DNA of 6,729 nt from Actinomycetota bacterium. GTDB lineage: Bacteria; Actinomycetota; Acidimicrobiia; Acidimicrobiales; CADCTF01. Positions 1-6,400 of the stretch are shown one piece after another. A program made the translations under genes and the position numbers. The notes under the pieces were generated by a model. The model did not search any database and was not told the origin of the DNA. It saw nothing but the letters and a program-made list of their open reading frames with translations. The stretch is from NCBI GenBank assembly GCA_019348305.1, contig JAHWJQ010000116.1, positions 1-6,729 of the forward strand. Direction: 5' to 3'. Position 1 is the first letter of the stretch, and each line of letters opens with the position of its first letter.

Positions 1-357
1 ATAAAGGAACGAGGGTTCCTCCTCCGGATCGTCTCCGATACCGGCGCTGAGGCGCGCCGCCTCTATGACGAGCTCGGCTGGAGCCGGTTCTTTGACGCCT
101 ACGCCATCTCAGCCTAGGTGGGCTGCTGCAAGCCCGACCCACAAATGTACCGAACTGCGAGCGACGCCATCGGGCTCGAACCGAACGAATGCCTCTTCGT
201 CGACAACGACCGTGACTGTGTGCTCGGCGCGCTCCGGCTGGGATACCGGGCATGCGCCATCTCTAGGTACCAGAAGCCGCCCGACGACGACGACCTCACC
301 TGGGTAACAGACCTGAACGACGTGCTCCTGCTTCTCCCGGACAGTGTCACGTCCTAA
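1..357 (+). pseudogene. HAD-superfamily hydrolase, C-terminal part, interrupted by an in-frame TAG
   Basis: Frame 1 reads from the window edge to a TAA at 355-357 and gives the C-terminal half of a haloacid dehalogenase-like hydrolase. Seen: an IVSDTG strand carrying the motif II serine (residue 12 from the edge), a CKPDP segment with the motif III lysine (residue 44), and the motif IV strand CLFVDND followed by GALRLGY (residues 64-78). In the family this fold catalyses phosphoester or C-halogen hydrolysis through an aspartate in motif I, which lies left of the window. Codon 39 (115-117) is TAG, where relatives usually have Glu in the Ser-(Ser/Ala)-Glu-Val-Gly sequence before KPDP. One G-to-T change of GAG explains it. 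Homology continues on both sides, so I call one broken gene. A GTG at 118 directly follows the stop but has no ribosome binding site and would restart after motifs I and II. The substrate cannot be told. A sequencing error remains possible. Confidence 0.8.
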
Positions 358-389
358 CCAGGGAGCGCGGTAACCGGATCCACGGCAAT

Positions 390-403
390 CCTCGCTCTCG
401 AGG
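390..403. terminator. weak hairpin between convergent genes
   Basis: CCTCG-CTCT-CGAGG forms a 5 bp perfect stem with a 4-base loop, 32 bases past the HAD stop and 82 bases past the stop of the opposing oxidoreductase gene. Its position between two convergent genes suits a terminator. The stem is short and there is no U-tract, so it may be chance. Nothing else is evident in the 127-base spacer 358-484. Confidence 0.2.
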
Positions 404-484
404 CCTGTTCTGTCGCGCCAGGTCGCTCAGAGCGCCGTGACCCGCAACGCCGATTCGGGCCGGGCATAGATGCTCGCAGGCGAC

Positions 485-1438
485 TCAGACGTCGGCGCGC
501 AGGCGTTCGATGATCGGGGCCAGCGGCTCGATGGCGTCGTCGCGGACGGTGTACCGGGTCATGCCCCAGCGGTCCCTGTTGGTGCGCAGCTGTCGGATCA
601 TCTCGTCCTCCGTTCCGACGAGCATGTACGGCGTCTCCGCCAGGCCCGCGAGTGAAGGCGCGAGGTCATCGCCCATCAGTTCGACGAGTCGCTCGCGGAA
701 CGATGCCAGGAAGGCTGTGCGCTCGCTCGTGACGACGACTCGTTGCATGAGGGCCCCCAGCCGGATGTCACGTCCGCTGTTCACTGCGTTGACGAGCCCG
801 ATCCGCCGATCGACGGCGGCCGGATCCCATTCGGGAACGTGGAGGTGGCCATCGGACAGCGTGCGGCCAAGCCCAGTGAGCTCGACGATGTCCGCGACCT
901 CGGCGCCGTAGCGCAAGACGCCGGTTCCGTTGCCACCGACTAGGAGAGGCGGCGTCGCCGGTAGGCCGATTCTCCAGCGCAACTGCGCCTCGTCGAGATG
1001 AACGTGCTCGGTACAGACAGTAACGGTGTCTCCGCGGAGCAACGCTCGAGTTGCCTCGACAACCTCGATCATCCGCTCCACCCGCTTCCCTGCGGAGGGG
1101 TACGGCCGTCCGAGCGCCGTCCACTCTGATGGCGTGTGGCCGGCTCCGACCCCGAGGAAGCATCGGGCGTCGCTGAGCAGCTGGAGCGTTGCGACTTCGG
1201 ACGCGAGGGTGAGGGGCTCCCATGTCCCGAGGTTGAGCACCGCGGTGCCGAGGAGGAGGGTGGACGTCGACTGTGCGAGCGCGGCCAACGACGCGAACGG
1301 AGACGTCGTCGACCCCGGGTGGTCGGCGACACAGATCGCGTCGAAGCCGGACGCTTCCACATGCCGGCCCAACTGGCTCCAACCTCTGCCATCCACAGGT
1401 TCCGCCTGCACTGCAAACCCGATGTGACCTACCGACAC
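485..1438 (-). CDS. LLM class F420-dependent oxidoreductase (TIGR03621 / MSMEG_2516 type)
   Basis: Encodes 317 residues of a luciferase-like monooxygenase-fold flavoprotein. From family knowledge, members bind coenzyme F420 in a TIM barrel and carry out hydride-transfer redox chemistry in the cytoplasm; the substrate of this subgroup is mostly unknown. Seen in order: the N-terminal strand GHIGFAVQ (residues 4-11), DAICVADHPG (33-42), LLLGTAVLNLGTWEP (61-75), a Leu-Leu-Ser-(Asp)-Ala-Arg segment leading to GVGAGHTPSEW (96-106), PPLLVGGNG (163-171) with ADIVELTG after it, and the C-terminal YMLVGTEDEM (271-280) and IEPLAPIIERL. These are the usual landmarks of the subgroup, and the length is close to its norm of roughly 300. 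I chose the GTG at 1438 because homology begins there and a TACCTT -10 element lies exactly six bases upstream, which suggests leaderless translation. The frame stays open to 1915, but that extension is Arg-rich and not protein-like. The gene looks intact, stands alone, and ends in TGA. Confidence 0.88.
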   Translation of the reverse strand: MSVGHIGFAVQAEPVDGRGWSQLGRHVEASGFDAICVADHPGSTTSPFASLAALAQSTSTLLLGTAVLNLGTWEPLTLASEVATLQLLSDARCFLGVGAGHTPSEWTALGRPYPSAGKRVERMIEVVEATRALLRGDTVTVCTEHVHLDEAQLRWRIGLPATPPLLVGGNGTGVLRYGAEVADIVELTGLGRTLSDGHLHVPEWDPAAVDRRIGLVNAVNSGRDIRLGALMQRVVVTSERTAFLASFRERLVELMGDDLAPSLAGLAETPYMLVGTEDEMIRQLRTNRDRWGMTRYTVRDDAIEPLAPIIERLRADV

Positions 1439-1444
1439 AGATGC

Positions 1445-1450
1445 AAGGTA
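1445..1450 (-). promoter_or_regulatory. leaderless-type -10 element TACCTT for the F420 oxidoreductase
   Basis: On the minus strand TACCTT fits the actinobacterial TANNNT -10 consensus and is followed by six bases (GCATCT) and then the GTG start at 1438. If transcription begins at the G of GTG, the hexamer sits at -12 to -7. No Shine-Dalgarno sequence precedes the GTG, consistent with a leaderless mRNA. No good -35 element is seen, which is common for this promoter class. Confidence 0.5.
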
Positions 1451-1807
1451 GTGGTTGCAGGTCAGTGGATCCTCGGGATGTCTCCTGTCGCCGGCTGAGC
1501 GACACACGCGGCGGCGCACGCTCCAGCTGCTATCTCTCGCACCGCGACCGATCGACGGCTCTGGGCGCGCTCCGACGGGAATCGGGTGTCGCCGAACGCG
1601 CGTCCCTGAACGTGCGGGGGGCTGCACCGCGCCGGGTAGCGAAAGTGCCGGTCCGGGACACCACCTATCAGCCGCTCGATATCGCGGTGGCCCGAGAGCC
1701 CGAAGCCGAACCGATCGGCGCGTCGTGAGTAGCCCCCGCCGGCGCGTTCTGGTCACATCGCTCAGGGAAGCAGAACACCGATTACGGCGCGTCCGTCCGA
1801 TGGTTGG

Positions 1808-1823
1808 CCGCCGAACTTGGCGG
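1808..1823 (-). terminator. hairpin just downstream of the Cys/Gly-rich protein gene
   Basis: CCGCC-GAACTT-GGCGG forms a 5 bp all-GC stem with a 6-base loop, and one extra G-U pair is possible inside. It begins 27 bases beyond the stop codon at 1851-1853 of the minus-strand gene, where an intrinsic terminator would be expected. There is no U-tract, as is frequent in high-GC actinobacteria, so the call rests on position and stem only. Confidence 0.35.
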
Positions 1824-1850
1824 AGGATGCTGCCGTCACCCTGCGGCGAC

Positions 1851-2354
1851 TCACCCGAGGTGGGTGCCCCAGACCACCTTGTCCTCAGCAAGTAGGTAGA
1901 CCGCTCCGTCCTCACTGGTCCAGCTCGAGATGTTGCCGATGTGCCGCCCCGGCTTACGCACGATCTTCGGAGCTCCCGCTGCCACGGCCGCGTCGACCTC
2001 GTCCTTCGACAACCAAGTCATGCCGCACCCGCCGCCGCACCCGCAGGGATCCCACACGATGCCCGCACCCGAGCGGGCGAGCTCCAGCGCTTCGACCGGT
2101 GTGACTTCTGCCGAAGTCAGCCGATACGAGCGGCCGTCGTCATCAACGAGCGCAACTTCGCCGCGTTCATTTGGATAGAAGCCGGCGCCGCGTCGGACGA
2201 CGACCCGCTCGTGCGAGACCTCCCGCACCTCCTTGACGATTTCGTTGAACGTCGGCGTGTTACGCCGTTTGGCCACGAGCCAAGTGTGCCAGTCCGCTTC
2301 GGTGACCCTGCGCAGCAAGCGATCAGCCGGCGGCGGCGCCGGCAGGTTGGACAT
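1851..2354 (-). CDS. hypothetical protein with a compact Cys/Gly-rich motif
   Basis: I do not recognise this family. The call is 167 residues starting MSNLPAPPPADRLL and ending in TGA. The translation is protein-like, with a balanced composition unlike the shadow frames: an N-terminal helical part with EADWHTWLVAKR (residues 20-30), a charged segment FNEIVKEVREVSHERVVVRR (36-55), a strand-turn region containing ALVDDDGRSYRLT (68-80), then the Cys-rich motif DPCGCGGGCG (102-111; Cys 104, 106, 110), and a C-terminal beta-like part ending VYLLAEDKVVWG. Three closely spaced cysteines suggest metal binding or a structural turn, which is inference. The frame also allows an ATG at 2450, adding 32 low-complexity residues. 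The inner ATG at 2354 is preceded by GCGGAGA, whose spacing is too short for a good ribosome binding site, so the start is unsettled. It diverges from the broken gene starting at 2507, and no promoter was identified for it. Confidence 0.68.
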   Translation of the reverse strand: MSNLPAPPPADRLLRRVTEADWHTWLVAKRRNTPTFNEIVKEVREVSHERVVVRRGAGFYPNERGEVALVDDDGRSYRLTSAEVTPVEALELARSGAGIVWDPCGCGGGCGMTWLSKDEVDAAVAAGAPKIVRKPGRHIGNISSWTSEDGAVYLLAEDKVVWGTHLG

Positions 2355-2494
2355 TCTCCGCGACGGAATCGGCGGTTCGTGTGCGGCAGCGGCGCCTTGT
2401 TGAGTGACGGAAAACGGTCCGGTCTCTGGTGACGTGACTCTCCACGACATCTCGAGGCGAAGCCCTTCCTCATGGGACTCGGGCCTCCCTCTCG

Positions 2495-2500
2495 TACGGT
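2495..2500 (+). promoter_or_regulatory. leaderless-type -10 element TACGGT for the gene at 2507
   Basis: TACGGT matches TANNNT and is followed by exactly six bases (GGAGCC) and the GTG start at 2507, placing it at -12 to -7 if transcription starts at the GTG. The intervening GGAG could act as a Shine-Dalgarno sequence only with transcription from further upstream, and its two-base spacing is poor. No clear -35 element is visible. Confidence 0.5.
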
Positions 2501-2506
2501 GGAGCC

Positions 2507-3225
2507 GTGAGCGACAAGGTGCCGGACGTTCCCGACTTGCCAGGGCGGTCGAAGGCCGAGATCGGCGCGGCCATCGTGAAAGCAGGGATCTCCTCGATAC
2601 CCGTAGCGGGCGGGGCGGCGGCCGAGCTGTTCGACCTCGTCATCGCGCCGAGCCTCGAGCGGCGCAAGGAGGAGTGCTCAACTACCTCGCTGACGTTGTG
2701 GACGAGCTGCGGGAACGGCTCGACGGATTCGATCCGCGTGACCTCGACGGCAATGAGCAGTTCATCTCTGCTGTTCTCGCAGCTTCGACCGTGGCTATGA
2801 AGTCGCATCACCGAGAGAAGCTGGAGATGCTCCGAAACGCGCTGATCAACTCGGTTCTGCCGGGTGCGCCGGACGAGCACGAGCAGCTGGCGTTCCTTCG
2901 CCTCATCGACGAACTCACGCCACTTCACGCCCGCATGCTTGCCGTATTGGCCAATCCTGAGGACTGGTTTGACGGTCACCCGGACCTGGAGAGGCCATCG
3001 TTCGGGCTCTCCTCCAGCCTCGCTGCGCTCATCGAAGCCGCTCTGCCAGAGCTGCGTGACCGACGGGACATCTACGACGGGATCGGGTTCGATCTCGACC
3101 AGAGACGGCTCGGTGGCGGAGGCGGTTCGTTGCACACGATGATGACCGTGAGCGGCGCATGGTCATCGCGCAGCACGCCGCTGGGCGAGCGGTTCCTCGC
3201 TTTCATTTCGCTACCGGACCGTTGA
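2507..3225 (+). pseudogene. helical hypothetical protein, frameshifted near 2676
   Basis: The N-terminal part reads in frame 2 from GTG 2507 (MSDKVPDVPDLPGRSKAEIG) to GAG 2672-2674. The sensible continuation is then in frame 1 from CTC at 2677 to TGA 3223-3225. Restoring one base after TG at 2675-2676 gives ERRKEE-W-LNYLADVVDELRERL, for a product of about 239 residues. I recall hypothetical bacterial proteins with the same plan, an SSIPxxGGxAAELF...RRxEWL core followed by helices, but know no function. Seen: an Ala/Gly-rich hydrophobic stretch AGISSIPVAGGAAAELFDLV (26-45), which could be a buried or membrane-seeking helix; charged helices through HHREKLEMLRNALIN; FLRLIDELTPLHARMLAVL; and a C-terminal TPLGERFLAFI. 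Unrepaired, the frame-2 product would be only 97 residues. Either a true one-base deletion or a sequencing error could explain it. Programmed frameshifting is less likely because no slippery heptamer is present. Confidence 0.72.
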
Positions 3226-3338
3226 CAGCTCTCGAGCAGAGGACCAGATCGATGACTCTGGGAGCTCGGAGGAGCCGGCAAGGTGCAACTGAACGTGCGT
3301 ACCTAACATCGCTGGGTCCTCGCCGGCACCGCCACCGA

Positions 3339-3358
3339 TCGGCGCGTAGCGCGTCCGG
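3339..3358. terminator. GC-rich hairpin in a convergent intergenic spacer
   Basis: CGCG (3343-3346) pairs with CGCG (3350-3353) around a TAG loop. After a one-base bulge (T3354), CGG (3340-3342) pairs with CCG (3355-3357), and a T-G pair can extend the stem. The 257-base spacer 3226-3482 lies between convergent genes, so a bidirectional terminator is plausible. It has no U-tract. The adjacent CCGGCGCCGG palindrome (3355-3364) overlaps it and could compete. I see no gene in the spacer; its long open frames are Arg-rich and run into the relaxase antisense. Confidence 0.28.
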
Positions 3359-3482
3359 CGCCGGCGGGAGGTGCCACTCCGAGCTACTCGAAGAGCCGCG
3401 GGTTCTACGACACCGCCTAGTACGGATGGAGGGCGAGCAGATGGCCGACACGGGCGCGCTGCGACTCGCGCGTCGGTGGGGC

Positions 3483-6400
3483 CTACCTCAGCGCGATCGG
3501 CGCACCATGCTCGCGTTCTGGTGCGTGTCGTTGCCGGATCGCTCTGACCACCATGTCGTAGCCGTAACCGTCGAGCGAGCGCTTTGGGCGGGGGCCGAGT
3601 AGTTCGGCGATCGAGCACGGTGCATCGGGCGGGTGGCGGTCGTTCTCGTCGAGGTAGACCGCCACGGCCTCGGCCGCCCGATCCCAGCGGAGGCGGTCCC
3701 GCTGCGTCGCCGGCCTGGGGCCCAGGGCCGCTGCGATGGCCGGGGGTGGGTCGGCGACAGCGGCGATGCGTACCTGAAGTCGACGAGCACCCTCCGCCCG
3801 CCGGAGCAGGTCGTGCTGGGCAAACTCGTCCGCGTGTTCGACGGCGAAGTCCTCGTGCCGTTCCTGGGCAGTTTCGAGCTCGGCGATGCGAGCCTCGGCG
3901 TTGATGATTGCGGCCTGCAGCGACGCCATTTGCCGGGCCGCATTCCGGTGTCGCTTCGGGCTCCAGCTGGCGAGCTGGTCAGCGACGACAGCTTGCCGGG
4001 CCTTCAATCCCTCAGCTCGCCCGCGAGCTTCTGCCAGCTCCCCTGCTACTGAAGGTGGTTGCAGCTGGAGGAGTGCCTCCACTTCTTGTCGATGCTCCCG
4101 TAGCTGGCACAAGCTGTACTCCTTCGCCAGCCGCCCTGCGTCGATGGCGCGTGGGTCGCTAGCCACCGCCAGCTTGTCGTCGCTTCGGCGGGTGAGCGCA
4201 TTGGCCACGACCGCCAAGCCCGTCTCCGGTCGCTGGACCGCCCGGCTGTCGACGTCGTCATCCACTTCGACCTCACCCTCGACGACGTAGAGGTTGGTGA
4301 TCTCGGTCGCCCGCGTGATGGCGACGTAGCCCTCCTCGAAGCGCGACGCGTCGGCTGGGTGGTAGCGGGCTCGATCGAGCGTCGTTCCCTGGACGCCGAA
4401 GGTCGTGCGCGCATACGCGTGGTCGAGATGGCCGGCATCGAGGTAGTCGCTCGGAATGCGGATGGTCCCTTCGTTGGCGAAAGCGACATCAACCTGACGC
4501 CCCGCGTGGTCGATGCCGGTGACCCTCCCGGTGCTGCCGTTCTTCACGAACTCACTGCGTCCCGGGCACCGCAGAGCCCTGTCATTGCGGCGGGCAACCA
4601 CCTCGTCGCCGATCATGAACTCACGGCGGTGGACCACCAGCGGATGGCCCGACAGCACACCCTCCTTCTTGAGCAGTGACCTGGCCCGGTCGTTGAGGGC
4701 ACGCCTCGCGGCGTTGGTGCCGGCAAGCATGGACGAGGTGGATCCGGCGCGTCGGTCGGACCACCAGTCGCGCACGAGGACGTCGTAGGTCGCTGCGGCG
4801 GTCGCCGCCCGGACGATCTTGCCCCCGGAGTCGTAACGGTCGAGGGCGGCGCCGATCTGACCGCGGCGGTAGTCGGCGATGGCGGCACGTTCGCTTGGGT
4901 CGGTCTGGCGGCGGTTCTCGACGAGCCGCACGATGCTTGGGTCATCCCGGGCGGCGAGGGCCTTGAAGATGCCACCGGTTTCAACCGAGGTGTGCTGGTC
5001 CGGGTCGCCGATGAGCTTGATCGAGCCCCCGACCCTCTGGACCTGGGCGGCGAGCCGGGCAAGGTCACGGGTGCCGACCATGGATGCCTCGTCAACCATC
5101 AGCACCGTGCCGGGAGCGAGGTGATCGCCTCGCTGGTCGAGGTCGACCAGGAGGCTGGCGATCGTCTGGGCCGGCCGCCGGGTGAAGCGCCGGAAGCCGA
5201 CTGCGGCTTCGAGCTCCGCCGCGGCGGTGGCACTCACCGCGCAGCCAACGATGGGTATTCCGTTGGCGGCGAAGGACTCGACACAGGCGGCGGTGGCGTA
5301 GGTCTTGCCTGACCCGGGCCGCCCGACGATCACCTGGATAGCTCGAGAGGTGGAGCAGACGGCGCGCACCATTGCCCGTTGCTCGTCGGACAGCTCGGGT
5401 CGGCAGGCCAGCACCTGCTCGACAGCGTGGTGCTCGGCGACCGGGCCGGCCTCGTTGTCGGCCCAGCGGAGCAGACGCGTCTCGATGTCGACCAGCTCGG
5501 GCGTGCTGAAGAGGGCGGTGCCGCCGGTGCGGACCCGGCGGTTGTCCAGCCCAACAACGACCTGTGAGTTCCGGCCCGACGTCGGGCCGGCGAGCAGAAC
5601 CACGCGATCCGAGGCCAGGAACCGGTCGGACAGCCGCTCGATTTCGATGGCCGTAGCCCTATCCCCCATCGCGGCGGCGACGTCGCGGACGACGTCCCGA
5701 CGCGTGAAGGTCGACGCCCGCTCCGTTAGCCCGGATGGCCCACCCAAATAGGCAAAGACCCGCTCTATGTCGGCTGGGGCCCGTTGCGGGACGACTGCCC
5801 GGCCGAAGCAGCCTTCGACCGCCTGCTCGTCGAAGCCGAGGCTGGCCGCCCGCTCACGCCAAGCCTTCCCAGGAGTGTCAGGGTTGACGCTGTGGTCCTT
5901 CGGGCGCCGAGTGGCAAGCGTGGCGGCCTGGTGGGCACGCGCCGAGGTGTAGCCCGACTCGGCGAGCATCTCCTCGATCTCGTCCCGGCGCTGGCTGAAC
6001 TCGTCGATGACCGATTGGGGCACCCCGGCCACGTCGGCCATGCCCTTGTCGATGGGCCCCCACTCGATGCCGAGCCGCTCGGTGAGGAGGTGGCGGAGGT
6101 GCGCCTGGTAGAGGTGGCCGCCGGACAGCGCGTGGTCGTAGAGCAGCCGGCCGTCCAGCGCGCGCCAGGCGTCGGCGACAGTGAGGGTGAGGTTGGCGGC
6201 AACGACGTGGGTGTGCAGGAGCGGGTCGCCGGCCCGGCTGGTGCGGTGGTCGAAGGCGGCGGCAACGAGACCAGCGGTCTGAATGCGCCCACCCCGATGC
6301 CGGGCCATCACCGCTTCGGATTCGTAGTAGCGGACCACCTCGTCGACGGCCTCTCGATGCACTTGGTGGATGGCGGCCCGCCGCTCGCGGTCGGCCAGCG

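Larger units (their letters stand above)
1439..1850. other. 412-base stretch without a recognisable gene
   Basis: The region separates two minus-strand genes. All frames are long and open only because the DNA is GC-rich; their translations are Arg/Pro/Ser-rich and lack recognisable motifs. I see no tRNA, repeat array or att-like repeat. It contains the -10 element of the downstream oxidoreductase (1445-1450) and a hairpin near the upstream gene's stop (1808-1823). The plus-strand frame ending at 1728 has a short, slightly protein-like tail (a VAKVPVRDTTYQPLD segment), too little to call a gene or remnant. Confidence 0.5.

Noticed and set aside
5..20. Perfect hairpin AGGAAC-GAGG-GTTCCT
   Set aside because: It lies inside the HAD coding sequence, with a short stem and no regulatory context, so it is likely chance.
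118..357. Separate 79-residue gene starting at the GTG directly after the TAG
   Set aside because: No ribosome binding site is seen and the product would be a HAD fragment without motifs I and II. It is better read as the downstream half of one broken gene.
768..1505. 245-residue open frame on the minus strand overlapping the oxidoreductase
   Set aside because: It is an alternate-frame shadow: very Arg-rich, no motifs, and fully overlapping a gene with clear family landmarks.
1273..1895. Plus-strand open frames (to 1728 and 1455-1895) in the gap between genes
   Set aside because: Arg/Ser/Pro-rich low-complexity translations with no start signals. Their openness is explained by high GC content.
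1439..1915. N-terminal extension of the F420 oxidoreductase up to an ATG at 1915
   Set aside because: The added 159 residues are Arg/Pro/Ser-rich without motifs and overlap the neighbouring gene's 3' end. Homology and a -10 element both point to GTG 1438.
2404..2673. Frame-1 N-terminus (from ATG 2404) as the real start of the helical protein
   Set aside because: This part is Arg/Gly-rich and not protein-like, while frame 2 from GTG 2507 gives a sensible N-terminus and has a -10 element in place.
3355..3364. CCGGCGCCGG palindrome as an operator or att core
   Set aside because: Short GC palindromes are common in DNA this GC-rich, and there is no partner repeat or integrase gene in view.
3159..3602. 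147-residue plus-strand open frame spanning the spacer and the relaxase 3' end
   Set aside because: It overlaps the broken gene's end and the relaxase antisense, has an atypical composition, and shows no recognisable motif.
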